Shown here: one piece after another, positions 33,066 to 43,757 of the stretch
Layout of the letters: every line of letters starts with the position of its first letter
Numbering within the stretch: the first letter of the stretch is position 1
Notes under the pieces: generated by a model
Told to the model about the DNA's origin: nothing
What the model saw: the letters and a program-made list of their open reading frames with translations, nothing else
Databases searched by the model: none
Assembly (NCBI GenBank): GCA_026182355.1
Contig: JAPFBL010000230.1
Coordinates: 222,001-286,000 of the forward strand
Origin: Hermatobates lingyangjiaoensis
Taxonomy: Eukaryota; Arthropoda; Insecta; Hemiptera; Hermatobatidae
Length of the DNA stretch: 64,000 nt
Direction: 5' to 3'
Translations under genes and position numbers: made by a program

Positions 33066-34173
33066 TTATTCTCAATAGATAGTACATCCTTAACTCTGTG
33101 AAACACCATTTCAATGATGTCAAATACGCAATATATTCATGTGCTCAATTGAAATTAAAATCAACTAACAATACCTACTTGCCACACCTGTGTATTTTCA
33201 AAACAAACTTGTCTGTGAAGTTAGGAAAATACAGCTAAAAGCCCCATAACTTCGCTTCTGTACTGAATTAATAATCTATTTAGAGCCCATATTTTAAGTT
33301 AGGCACACACAAATCCAGTGTCAATGTTTCAGCTCACTATGTCTTATGGTGGCTGAGTTTACTTGTGACAAACATTTTTGCGTTAAACGTCCATAACTTC
33401 ACTTCTACGTTGAATTTCCAATTAATTCATAGCCTATATTTTAAGTTAGACCTACACAAATCTACTGTAAGAGTTTCAGCTTTATATGTCTTATGGTAGC
33501 TGAGTTTACCTGTGACAAAGTTTTGCGGACAAACCGACAAACCGACAGAAATTTTTCTAAGGGTGGATTCGGTTTCTCCAATGTATGAAACGTAAAGAAA
33601 ACTTGAAATGAGTCAGTTCTAAGCAATGTACAGACAAAATCATTATTTTATTTATAAAGATGAAGTACAGAGTCTGTTGAGACAGCTATTATATTAATAA
33701 TTAAATATTAAATTAAGTTTAGCTAAAGTTAACAAGATGATTGTTATAAGAAACGAAGTTTGCCTGGTTGGATAGTTGATTGGTGTAATGGCTAGAAAGC
33801 TAAGGTACACAACGATCAAAACAGGTTGGATAGTTGAATATAAACTTCTATTGTGATCGGAACGATCCTCACAGTGGAAGATCGTACCTTTATGACACAG
33901 AGTAGTCATAAAGTGCACTGGACTCGAGGTACACTTATTCTTTAAGGTTTTAATGGTCTGTATTTGGCGTGAAATAGTTGACTGAGAGCGACATTGTAGG
34001 GATTTGGGTTGAAAGGCTGGTTTATTGCAGGAAGGGCCATCTAGATTAGATGTGAGTTAAGCACCTTACAACCCCATGGGGCAAACCACCTAATACCAAG
34101 AGACATTCAATAATTAAAGAGAAAAATTTTCTTTTGAGAAAAAACTCGTTTTTTTTACAATACAGGGGTTTTC

Positions 34174-34395
34174 CTACTTTTCAAAATAATCTCCGTTAAC
34201 ATTTATACAATTCGTCTAAACCGATTGTCAGAACTCTTTATACTGGTATATATTCTATACCGGCTGCAATGAAGTCTTCACCTTCATGTTTGAGACAATT
34301 TCCTACATATTTTGTTTGACATCCTCGTTATTTTTGAATTCTTCCCATGAAATGTCTTCTTCAGTGAACCATTTAACAATAGTGTTTAACCAAGT
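34174..34395 (-). pseudogene. Mariner-like transposase remnant (copy B)
   Basis: Duplicate of 25221-25440 with the same NCINVNGDYFEK-stop end. Confidence 0.55.
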
Positions 34396-35584
34396 TTAGG
34401 TCTCCCTATGGTGCCATGTTAAAGACTTAAAAGTATTAAACTTGTTACTTTAACGGTTTCTTCTCCAGTCCAATGTGTCTCTTTAATTATTGAATGACCA
34501 TCGTACAAAATGAACAAGTGTTGCATATATATTAAAATAATATGCTTTCACATCAATTATGTTAAATAAGAATGACCGTATAAACTTTAATAAGAACTTC
34601 TAACGTTAGGCAAAGAAGTTGGTGTCATACAATCTGTAACAGTACAAGATGAAAGGTGGAACTTTGTCAGGGACCGCTTTGAGAGAAATATTTTCAGAGT
34701 TCCATTTTAGAAAATTATAGGTAGTTTATAAGCAGGTAAACATAATATTCCCAATTATAGAACAACATATTAACCCTGTTGAGTCTATTACATATTTCTA
34801 TATTTCTGAAAATCTTGATGACGAAACTAAACACGAAATGTGTTGTAAACCAAAGGTGGCACACCTCATTATGACGGCAAAAGTTTTTCTCCTTATTTTT
34901 CCATTTTCTTAGATTTAAGAGAACTCACTTATTTGTATGCACTTGATATTTACTTATAATAACATTCAGGGGTTTTTATTGAGAAATGTTCAACAACTTT
35001 GTTGTATTACGTAACTTTTATATTTGAAAAGTATATTACGTAACTTTTGAAGCATTCATTACAACATGACAGTGAATTATGTTCTATTGAAAAATGCAAT
35101 AAGGAATTAAAGCATCAAATAATTTTTCACTACTTTCAAATATAGTGTGCAATATTTTTTGATAATAATTCTAAGATAAATAGTGTTTCTTACACTACTG
35201 GTTTAACAATAGTGTTGCCGTCAGATAATATATTTTTTGGTTACACTGTTCAGGCGTCTACCTTGTATAACATTTCATTCTAAAACCATAACTTTTTCAT
35301 GTACATGTACGTTCTTCATTTTTTTCCCTATCGTTTGTGATATACGACAGAATGATCAACATAAAGAATCTAAATTGCCCTATACACTCAACTTTACTAT
35401 AAGTGAACATAATAGCAAACTGTTGGAAATGATTTGAGTTTGGGAACTATTTGGTTTGGCAATGTTGTAGGCGCAATATCAAACATATCAGTAATGACTC
35501 ATTTGTTTTAATGACGCTGCAGCCATTTTGGCAGTTATAGCAAAGTTGATATCATTCATCTAAAACCATCTGTTATTATTACTA

Positions 35585-36300
35585 AAATGAGGGCCTGAGG
35601 GCATTAAGACCCTATCTGATGTATCGTATATCCTTTTGTCGTTTATAAACCCCATAGATTTCAAGGTCTTTAATGAACATGATAATTGTCGTTAGAGATG
35701 TACCTCATATGCCTCTAGTGGATGCAGCTGTATCCGCAGGTTGCATTGGCTTATACCACAGGTTCATTGAGCCAGGGGCAAAAAAGGCCACTGACCTTAT
35801 CTGTAGCTGAGCAGCTTCAGTAGGATCTTTGGTCCGGAGTTTGATCCGAAACTCTTAAAATAATTCGGCACCATGGGTGACGGGGGCCCATGGAGGTGTT
35901 CTATCTCCATCCTGCCAACTCAGGCTAGGATCGTGGTGGCTGTTGGTTTTCACTCAAGTTGGGTAGACCCTTATTGATAGCTGTGTGAGAAGCAGTAACT
36001 TCTCGACAGGATGCCTGATTAACATACCAGGGAGCTAGAGACCCCAAATCCTTACTAGTGGGAACGGACCATGAACTCAGCTGATTGGACTGGATAACTG
36101 GTACTTGCCTAGGAGAGGCTAGGCTCTGGATGAAAGCTCAGAGTGGGGATGATTAGATACCACCCCTTCGAACCCTTATATATTCAGTTCACATAATTAG
36201 CACAGATGAGATGGTATTTAGCCAACGAGAGGTTTAAATCTCTTTCCATGAATCGTTTCTCTTGAAACAAAGAGGGAAAGAGAACACTGTTAGTCATGCA
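35585..36300. repeat. GC-richer unclassified repeat-like block (copy B)
   Basis: Twin of 26640-27360 with about a dozen visible substitutions. Confidence 0.4.
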
Positions 36301-36666
36301 GTACCAACACTATAGATGTACATAATAGAAGGCATTCCTCATTTTTCATTTCATTCCTCATATGTAAATAAAAACTTTATCACAGTTACAAATTTACCAG
36401 TAAAACTGTTTGATGATTTACTGTTTAGATTATTATCAGGTCTATGTTTAAATTTTATTATCGTATGTTTGTATATTTTACACAATTTTAAAACCATTAA
36501 GAAACATTTTTGTAAGAACACACTCGCTATTTTTGGCTTCAACACAACACCACTGTAGCCTCACTTTATTGATAATTACATTCAAAAACCTAAACTGAAA
36601 GATTATCTTTTTCATTGAACTTTACACTAATATACACCACTAACAGACAAACATATTTTAAATTTT

Positions 36667-37323
36667 GGTGTAACGGCCATTAAAAACATATCACATGGGA
36701 GAGTCCTGCTAGAATTTCGAACAAAAGAAGATGCGGCCACAGTATGCCAGAAAATAAATAATAGGAAAGATGAGGCTTTAGAGGCAACTGAACTTAAGAA
36801 ATTCAATCCAAGATTGCGAATTCCCTATATACCTGACGAAATAAGCCTAGAAAATGCACCTGAGGTAATAAAAAATCAAAATAGTGATCTAATTCCCAAA
36901 GAAGAAATCATAAAACCGATTTACATATATACAAACAAGAAAGGTAGCAGAAATTTAATAGTTGAAATGTCACCCTCATTAAGGCAACGAGTCATTGATA
37001 AAGGATTAAAAATTATGTGGAATTATTGTCGACCAGTGGACCATTTCTCTGTTACTCGTTGCTTCAAATGTAATAAATATAATCATAAAGCCGAAAAATG
37101 TACATCAGATGTAGCCTGTCCATTATGCTCAGGAAACCATCTCATGAAAGAGTGCAAACAAGAACAAACAGAGTTCAAATGCCCAAACTGTGTCAGTTAC
37201 AACAGAAATGCTCCCTCTGGAAAACAAGTAGATATAAGGCATTCCTCTTTCAGTAGATGCTGCCCTCGATATTTAAATGAGGTTGAAAAGTTGAAAAATA
37301 GAACGGATTATGGAACAAACTGA
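36667..37323 (+). CDS. Non-LTR ORF1 (gag-like), N-terminally truncated
   Basis: The frame is open from the insertion junction (GGT at 36667) to TGA 37321-37323, ~218 codons, with no start codon of its own because the copy is 5'-truncated. C-terminal zinc knuckles bind nucleic acid in this family: CFKCNKYNHKAEKC (CX2CX4HX4C), CPLCSGNHLMKEC, and a third, CPNC...H...CCP. ORF1 proteins of R1, I and Jockey-like elements package the RNA into RNPs. It overlaps ORF2 by 14 bases (ATG of ORF2 at 37310), an arrangement typical of these elements and suited to reinitiation or frameshifting. Confidence 0.88.
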   Translation, partial: GVTAIKNISHGRVLLEFRTKEDAATVCQKINNRKDEALEATELKKFNPRLRIPYIPDEISLENAPEVIKNQNSDLIPKEEIIKPIYIYTNKKGSRNLIVEMSPSLRQRVIDKGLKIMWNYCRPVDHFSVTRCFKCNKYNHKAEKCTSDVACPLCSGNHLMKECKQEQTEFKCPNCVSYNRNAPSGKQVDIRHSSFSRCCPRYLNEVEKLKNRTDYGTN

Positions 37324-39319
37324 ACCAGTGCTATGTATCCAGGTCAACTTACAAAAATCGAGAGCAGCCACATACAAACTGCATAAATTTATCACAGAGA
37401 GGAAGATCGATCTAGCCTTCATACAGGAACCTTATACAGTCAAAGGCAAGGTAGCAGGATTTCCCAGACATTACTATGTTTACCAAACAGGGCAAGGCAG
37501 AGTTAGAGCAGCTATCATAGTAGTTTCCAACAAGGTAGCAGCTTTAATTTGTAATCAGATATCGGATGAGGACAACGTATTGGTAGAAATTCACACTAAT
37601 CAAACCAAATTTTGGGCAGCAAGCATATACATGCCCTACGACGGGGAAATGAATGCCAGCCTAAACAAAGTGGACACAATGTTGTCCCACAGCTCTTCTT
37701 CACTGATTATAGGCATGGACAGCAATTCCAGATCCTCAGCATGGTTTGATTCTGCTACAAACCAGAGAGGGCGAACTTTGGAGGAATACCTTTTCATCAA
37801 GCAACTGAACGTACTAAATAGAATGAGCAAGATAGACCTGACAGTCGTATCAAATGCCCTTTTGCCTGTTGTTAGTGGATGGGAAGTTAATTTAGAAGAA
37901 AGTCTCTCAGACCATAAGTACATTTTATTCCAGGTAAACCTCATCAGAAACCAATCTGATAAATCAAATCAATATAAATTTAACACAAGAGGTGCAGACT
38001 GGGACAAGTTTCGCCATCAAATGAACACTGAAATGTGGAACGTAATAGACAGCAGCAGTCGTACAACTCAAAACAACTTAGACAACAACTTGACAGAAAT
38101 AATTGAACGAACACCCATATTAGACAACTTCATTACCAACTTCTTTGAACAAGTTATCAAAGCTTCCAAACTCACTTTTCGTGGAGTCAGGGAGGGAAGG
38201 AGTGAACATTACAAACCAACAGTAACCTGGTGGACGCAGGATCTAAATACTATAAGAAAACGTGTTGCAACACTGAGGCGAAAATACCAAAGAACGTATA
38301 ATAACAGAGAACTTAGAGATTTGAGGAAGCAGGAATACTACAGTTTGAGAGCTAAATATAAAAGAGAAATAGAGAATACGCGGGTAGAGTCATGGAAAAA
38401 ATTTTGCTCTGTGACCAATGAAAGCAACCCATGGACATCTGCGTACAAACTAGTAGCCAACAAGCTTAGGAAAAAAATATGTCTTTCTACAGTGAAGCGC
38501 CTTGACGGCAACTATACTAAAGACGTAGATGAAACACTAGAGGTCATTCTTGAACATCTACACCCGACAGACGACCCCAGCAGTGACAACTTAACACACT
38601 CGGAGTGGAGGCGGGAAGTGGAGGAAGCACCCAACACACCGGATGACGCTCCGTTTACACCTGACGAAGTTGAATCGACTATAAGATCCCTCCACCCACG
38701 AAAAGCACCTGGACATGATGGTATAACCTCAGACATATTGCAGGCAGTGTTCCAAGCATTTCCCAGGACGGTAACGGCCATGTACAATCAGTGTCTACTT
38801 AAAGGAATCTTCCCTCCAGTTTGGAAAACTTCAAAATTGATTCTGATTGAGAAACCTGGAAATCAAGATTCAGATGATGCCTCAAAATATAGACCCATAA
38901 GTTTACTGCCAACAGCAGGAAAAGTTCTCGAACGCCTCCTCATAAATAGAATAATGCACCACCTGACCACCAACAACCTGCTTTCTCAAAAGCAGTTTGG
39001 ATTCCGACCACAAACAAGCACAAGCGATGCCTTAAAATTTGTCAGACATTTCACCTCCCTGTATCTCAATATCAAATGGGAGGTACTTCTCATATCGCTA
39101 GACGTTAAAGGAGCCTTTAACGCAGCATGGTGGCCGAGTATTCTCCGAAGTTTAAAACAATTCAGATGCCCTAAAAATTTGTACCTGCTATCTCACAACT
39201 ATTTTAACGAAAGATTTGCTATTTTAACATCAAATTTTATAAACAAAAAAGACTGTCATATCAAAAGGATGTCCCCAGGGTTCCTGCTGTGGTCCGGGAT
39301 ACTGGAATATAATGTATGA
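37310..39319 (+). CDS. Non-LTR ORF2, part 1: APE endonuclease and RT N-half
   Basis: The start ATG 37310 overlaps the ORF1 end. Residues 1-220 form an APE-type endonuclease: IQVNLQKSRAA, FIQEPYT (the E of QEP), IGMDSNSRS, and the closing SDHKYI. RT follows: HPRKAPGHDGITSDIL (about 465-480), YRPISLL, QFGFRP, then LDVKGAFNAAW with the first catalytic D. The real protein continues in another frame. The switch lies at an A6 run (39245-39250), where one surplus A explains the break, so residues after KK (about 648) are out of frame and the stop at 39319 is spurious. Confidence 0.9.
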   Translation: MEQTEPVLCIQVNLQKSRAATYKLHKFITERKIDLAFIQEPYTVKGKVAGFPRHYYVYQTGQGRVRAAIIVVSNKVAALICNQISDEDNVLVEIHTNQTKFWAASIYMPYDGEMNASLNKVDTMLSHSSSSLIIGMDSNSRSSAWFDSATNQRGRTLEEYLFIKQLNVLNRMSKIDLTVVSNALLPVVSGWEVNLEESLSDHKYILFQVNLIRNQSDKSNQYKFNTRGADWDKFRHQMNTEMWNVIDSSSRTTQNNLDNNLTEIIERTPILDNFITNFFEQVIKASKLTFRGVREGRSEHYKPTVTWWTQDLNTIRKRVATLRRKYQRTYNNRELRDLRKQEYYSLRAKYKREIENTRVESWKKFCSVTNESNPWTSAYKLVANKLRKKICLSTVKRLDGNYTKDVDETLEVILEHLHPTDDPSSDNLTHSEWRREVEEAPNTPDDAPFTPDEVESTIRSLHPRKAPGHDGITSDILQAVFQAFPRTVTAMYNQCLLKGIFPPVWKTSKLILIEKPGNQDSDDASKYRPISLLPTAGKVLERLLINRIMHHLTTNNLLSQKQFGFRPQTSTSDALKFVRHFTSLYLNIKWEVLLISLDVKGAFNAAWWPSILRSLKQFRCPKNLYLLSHNYFNERFAILTSNFINKKDCHIKRMSPGFLLWSGILEYNV

Positions 39320-40928
39320 TTCCCTGTTAAAACTTCCATACCCCCAAAACTCTGACGCTATCTGCTTTGCAGATGATTACCTCATCATGATTGCAGGAAA
39401 AAGTACCGTAGAGTTGCAAACCATCGCCAACAGAATAATAGACCTAGTTAGCAACTGGTCCATCACTAACAAAATAACTTTCAATACTAATAAATCGAAA
39501 ACTCTACTCATATCCAGAAAGAGACACCCCGGAAATGTGAACATCAACCTATTGGGAAATCAACTGCAACAGGTAGAGGTTTTAAAATATCTAGGAGTCT
39601 ACATCGACCAAAAAATGGACTGGGGCTACCATATCAAGGTTTTCGCGGAAAAAAGTATGCAGCTAGTGAATAATCTCGCTAGAATTGCCAGGGTGCACTG
39701 GGGCTTAAGCCACAAAGCCCTTAAAACTATTTATAATGGTGCCTTCATACCGCTAGTATTATATGCGGTGCCCATTTGGAATAGTGGACTGGAAGTTAAA
39801 AAGAACAGGAGGAAACTTGAAAGGGTACAACGGATGATGGCTATTCGGCTAATTAAAGGATATAGAACTATTTCTTACAATGCGGCTTGTGTAATAGCAG
39901 GTGTCAAGCCAATCAGAATCATGGCTCAGGAACTGGCGGACATTAGTACAGTTAAAGACGGAGGAAAGGTAGACGGGATGGTGGGCACTATTCTAGAAAG
40001 ACCAGTGGAACCCAGATATAGGCATCATCCAAAGTTATTTTCACCCATTCTCTTGGACTCCAAAGCTAAAGTCAAATATGAAGTGTTCACAGACGGGAGC
40101 AAAATGGACGACATGGTAGGCTGTGCGTTTGTAGTGCTGGAAGGAGAGAGGGTAGTCTCTGAACAAGGATTTAGACTGGCTTCAGTGTGCTCCAACAACC
40201 AGGCAGAGCAACTCGCAATATTGCAAGCGGTCATCTGGGCAACGGGGACAGTAGAGGTCGGCTGCTCGGTCCGCATAAACACAGATAGCAGGATTACTCT
40301 AGAATGTCTACAGGTCAACAAAAATCATTCACCTTTGATCAACTTAATAAGACAAAAACTGGACAGTTTAAAAGCAAGGGCAACAGTTTATTTTACCTGG
40401 GTCAAGAGCCACATTGGTATAGAAGGGAACGAGTTGGCTGACCAGCTGGCCAAAAGGGCGGCCCAACAGATAAATACAGAGCCAATCTACCCTCACATGC
40501 CAAACACTGCCCTCAAGCAGTGGGCCCATGAACGTAGCATGGAGTGCTGGCAGAAGTTGTGGGAAGAGGCGACCAATGCTCAACTTACAAAAAGATTTCT
40601 ACCATCTGTCAGTCAGAGAAAGAAAAAGAACCTCAAAGTGGACTGGAGACTGACCCAGTTTCTAACAGGGCATGGGAGATTTGGCCACTATCTCCACCGC
40701 CTGAAACTTGTCAACTCTCCAGGGTGTAGCTGTGACGGTAGGTCACCTCAAACAGTTCAACACCTCCTGTTCGAATGCGTTGAGTTAAACTCAGAGAGGA
40801 GTAGGATGGAGAGAAAAGTGGTGACTGCCGGAGGTGCGTGGCCCCCGCAGCTTGCAGCATTGTTGGAGGAGGGCCTAGTCGGTGCCTTCGGGGAAGTGGT
40901 TAACAAATATTTTAATTTACTGGGTTGA
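39249..40928 (+). CDS. Non-LTR ORF2, part 2: RT C-half, RNase H, zinc finger
   Basis: Continues ORF2 after the frameshift. KGCPQGSCCGPGYWN is the RT GCPQG motif, and ICFADDYLI holds the two catalytic aspartates (FADD). RNase H follows with TDGSKMDD (D), NNQAEQLAILQA (E), INTDSR (D) and SHIGIEGNELADQLAK (H and D), i.e. all catalytic positions. The C-terminus has LTGHGRFGHYLHRL then CSCD...VQHLLFEC. RNase H plus APE endonuclease points to the I/LOA/R1 assemblage. Stop is TGA 40926-40928, followed by ~150 bases of 3' UTR and poly-A. Apart from the A-run error the ORF is undamaged, so this is a young insertion. Confidence 0.9.
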   Translation, partial: KTVISKGCPQGSCCGPGYWNIMYDSLLKLPYPQNSDAICFADDYLIMIAGKSTVELQTIANRIIDLVSNWSITNKITFNTNKSKTLLISRKRHPGNVNINLLGNQLQQVEVLKYLGVYIDQKMDWGYHIKVFAEKSMQLVNNLARIARVHWGLSHKALKTIYNGAFIPLVLYAVPIWNSGLEVKKNRRKLERVQRMMAIRLIKGYRTISYNAACVIAGVKPIRIMAQELADISTVKDGGKVDGMVGTILERPVEPRYRHHPKLFSPILLDSKAKVKYEVFTDGSKMDDMVGCAFVVLEGERVVSEQGFRLASVCSNNQAEQLAILQAVIWATGTVEVGCSVRINTDSRITLECLQVNKNHSPLINLIRQKLDSLKARATVYFTWVKSHIGIEGNELADQLAKRAAQQINTEPIYPHMPNTALKQWAHERSMECWQKLWEEATNAQLTKRFLPSVSQRKKKNLKVDWRLTQFLTGHGRFGHYLHRLKLVNSPGCSCDGRSPQTVQHLLFECVELNSERSRMERKVVTAGGAWPPQLAALLEEGLVGAFGEVVNKYFNLLG

Positions 40929-41575
40929 TTATGATAGCCTGTATTATCTGTGTGCTCTGTTGTCATTGTGGTTATTTTGTTGTTGTTTAAGCTGTATTTG
41001 CATAGCATGATGGAGATTGTTGTGTAGCATTGAAGATTTTGATGCGTGTGGTGCCTTCGGGTGGAGCATGCTGTTTTCTGACAAAAAAAAAAAAAAAAAA
41101 AAATTTAAATTGAACTGTATAATCAATAAAATAGAACAAAAGTTAAGCAAGAAACAAAACTTAGTCATACTATGTGCCGAAACATAGATGGAAATTTATT
41201 TCTAAAACAAAATAAATATGATTGTCAGTGTTATAAGAAATATATGTACAATATATATACATGACATTTAAAGCTGAAAAAGTCAAGCTACATCAGAAAT
41301 GAATTTCATTCGGCTAGGCTAACTTACTTTCCCCTTCAATATTACTAAGGCTGTCAGAACCAACATATTTGATTGATCTCTCAAAGTCCCATTAAAAATT
41401 ACAAATTCTCTTATATTTCATTTTCATTTTCCAGATAATATTTTAATGTAGATTTTAAAAGCTTGTGTCATAATTTGGTTTATATATTTTCTAGAATGGT
41501 ATTAACATATGGAATATATAAATTATTTGGATCATATTTTAAAATAATGAGAGGGAAAAAGTTTTATTCAAAGAA

Positions 41576-41580
<5 letters not shown>

Positions 41581-41628
<48 letters not shown>
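41581..41628. repeat. (TA)n microsatellite, copy B
   Basis: A long uninterrupted TA run. The corresponding place in copy A has 28190-28223, split by ATCATATTTATATGTAACTACC. Confidence 0.9.
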
Positions 41629-41633
<5 letters not shown>

Positions 41634-41639
41634 CTGTTA

Positions 41640-42112
41640 GTACTACAGAGGTAGGTAGAAAGGATTAAAGAAGAATATGTACAATTTTGTCTCATTGTCA
41701 AATGAAACAAATTTCTTCGTTCAAGGAAATATTTGTATATAAAATAAAGTTTATCAGGACTCGGTCAGTTCTTCAGGTTCAAATTAAATTTTCATTGCCA
41801 ACGTTTTGGTTTTTATTGAAAACCTTTTTCATAGGCAGAAGTATTAAATTTTAGAAAGAGAAAAACTAACTATTACATTAGCGATAATCTTACAGAGAAA
41901 ACAGTTTTTGGATTAGAGAAACAAATGTGTAGTTCAAATGAACAAATTATCAATTACTGTAAATCACAATTATAAATAATTGATTTTAACTGATAATATT
42001 AATAATTGATAAAATCCTAAATTTTATTTAACAATAAAAAAAAAATTAAAATCGAACGAAACTATTACGATATAGTTTATTTATCTCAAATATTTGCAGG
42101 ATTATTTTTTTG
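41640..42112 (-). mobile_element. PLE-tail insertion present only in copy B
   Basis: Copy A joins AATATTATTATTAG directly to TTGACACATTTTTAG; copy B has ~470 extra bases here. On the minus strand near 41838-41800 it reads CTATGAAAAAGGTTTTCAAT, then AAAACC, AAAACGTTGGCAATG, a relative of 58250-58300 where the end is ACC-GAAACGTTGGCAATG. After it comes TTGAACCTGAAGAACTGACCGAGTCCTGATAAA in both places. Confidence 0.7.
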
Positions 42113-42937
42113 GTTGTCACATTTTTAGAATGAAACTTAAAATTTACCTTGTTTAATTTTTTTTTAAATAGCGAATTTAATAAAATTCACAGTCAGTTAA
42201 ATTTTTAATTTAACATACTAACACTTAATATTTCCTTTCGTGTAATTACGAAAAGTCACAATGTAATATAAAATTATTAATGGCATATGTGACAGATATA
42301 TAAAATTATTTCACCAGAAGACAGGAATGGATATATAACATTATTTCACCAGAAGACAGGAATGAAGTAATCATCTAGCGATTATACTTCCTAATATGCA
42401 AGAGGAAATTATACTTCCATATAAAGGAAATAAAAGTTTTTTGACTGTGAAAGCAGACCAATAAGTACCAGTCTCAGGATTTAGGACAGTGATAGGAGGG
42501 GCAAGAACAAATTTTAGGAGAATGGAACCTCCAGGATTGTTTGTGAAGGACTGCATGAAAATGTAGTAACTATATATGTGGAAAGATTTTACAGAAAGTC
42601 CAAAGGAACCCAGCGTACCATATACTGGCAATAGCCCCTTCCACGTTCATTAAGAGTGTAGAACAATACTTTTTCTTTTCAATTGTTCTTTTTCATTGGT
42701 CAAGAGGCAATTAATTCGCCACAAAAATGTGCTGGCAATGTTACATAGTAGTGTCCACATCTAAACCTGAAATGATGAGAAGAAATCAAGTTCTTTGATT
42801 ATAAAATTAAATGAGATTTGCATAGAAATAGTTTATCAAATATAGTTAATGGGTTAGTTCCACTAAGGTTAGAAATATTAGAATTAGTAATAATACAATC
42901 CGTCATACCTCGTAAAGTCTCAGAAAAGCTCGACCGG

Positions 42938-42966
42938 TTTCGGGTCTATCTGGATCCCATCTTCAA
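42938..42966 (-). ncRNA. Hammerhead-like motif in PLE 3' region (copy B)
   Basis: TTGAAGA, T, GGG, loop, CCC, GAAA on the minus strand. Identical to copy A except one loop base. Confidence 0.5.
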
Positions 42967-43007
42967 GAGCACCTAACTGACTGTGAATGTTATTTTCCTA
43001 TAACCTA

Positions 43008-43008
<1 letters not shown>

Positions 43009-43062
<54 letters not shown>
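43009..43062. repeat. (TA)n microsatellite expanded in copy B
   Basis: About 27 TA units versus about 4 in copy A (29113-29121), with identical flanks CTATAACCTACC and CATCTACATTGTGG. Confidence 0.95.
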
Positions 43063-43064
<2 letters not shown>

Positions 43065-43160
43065 TCTACATTGTGGAATCAGTGTTGTCTGTGTAGTTAA
43101 ATTTTTTTTTGCATATTTCTTTAATTGCTATGTTTTTCCTTTTATTTCTTATTTCATTAT

Positions 43161-43757
43161 CTATTTCCAGTTCCTTGTGTCGTCTTTAAATGTTATTAGT
43201 GGTTTTGTTAAAATGTCGGTTTGGTGGTTTGTTTGTTCATTGATTATATTGTCTGTCATTTTATGTTTGTATATTTCTATTTGTTCCTGTATGTTCATTC
43301 GTTGTCCTTTTTGTCCCGTCTGTAGTAAGTCCATTGTGTTTTCCATACTGTCTGGGTTATGTCCAAATTTGTTTAAGTGGTGTGCATAGTTTGATTTGTT
43401 TGTCTTGTTGGTGTAGTCTTTAATGTGTTCTTTGAATCTGTCTTTTAGTATCCTTCCCGTATGCCCGATGTAGTTTTTACCACAATCTTTGCATTTAATT
43501 TTGTATATTCCGCTTTTTTCAAATTTATTATCTTTGTTCTCTATTGTGTTGTTTGTGATTTGGTTTATAGTATTATTCGTTTTATAACCTATTTTTAATG
43601 AATATTTTCTTAGAAGAGCCGCAATTTTTTCGCTAGGTTTACCTATGTAAGTTAAAGACGCGTATCTGTTCGTTATTCCCGGTGTTGTAGTGTTATTGTG
43701 TTTATTTCTTCTTTCGTTTACTAGTCTTTGTAAAGAGGGCTTCCTGCCAAAATACAC
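43161..43757 (-). CDS. PLE GIY-YIG endonuclease C-terminal fragment (copy B)
   Basis: 198 codons, nearly identical to the frame at 29224-29823, with GIYKIKCKDCGKNYIGHTGR, KDRFKEH and EQIEIYK conserved. Differences are few: loss of one residue in the N/T run near residue 21, Q to H after YIG, and T to I in the following turn. The frame is kept open in both copies. This shows the duplication is recent rather than proving selection. No RT and no start of its own. Confidence 0.85.
   Translation of the reverse strand: MYFGRKPSLQRLVNERRNKHNNTTTPGITNRYASLTYIGKPSEKIAALLRKYSLKIGYKTNNTINQITNNTIENKDNKFEKSGIYKIKCKDCGKNYIGHTGRILKDRFKEHIKDYTNKTNKSNYAHHLNKFGHNPDSMENTMDLLQTGQKGQRMNIQEQIEIYKHKMTDNIINEQTNHQTDILTKPLITFKDDTRNWK

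Larger units (their letters stand above)
31512..33660 (-). mobile_element. Helitron with exact empty site in copy A
   Basis: On the minus strand it starts TCTTTATAAATAAAATAATG (33660) and ends with a CCGTC-AAA-GACGG hairpin, GGTACGTTTG and CTAG (31512). It sits exactly between A and T: copy A has GGTAATGAAG where copy B has GGTAA, the 2149-bp insert, TGAAG, with no target duplication. TC start, 3' hairpin, CTAG end and A/T insertion are the defining Helitron features. A second 3'-type end (TAGCAAACGTACCCG at 32244) lies inside, so it is a composite or nested copy. Confidence 0.93.
36665..41101 (+). mobile_element. Non-LTR retrotransposon (R1/I/LOA group), 5'-truncated, 4.4 kb
   Basis: Insertion is proven by comparison with copy A: ACATATTTTAAATTGAACTG there is split here, with the 8-bp repeat TTTAAATT at 36657-36664 and again after a poly-A of ~20 (about 41083-41101). 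The insert begins inside ORF1, so about the first half of ORF1 and the 5' UTR are missing. It contains ORF1 (gag) and ORF2 (endonuclease, RT, RNase H). It postdates the segmental duplication. Confidence 0.95.
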
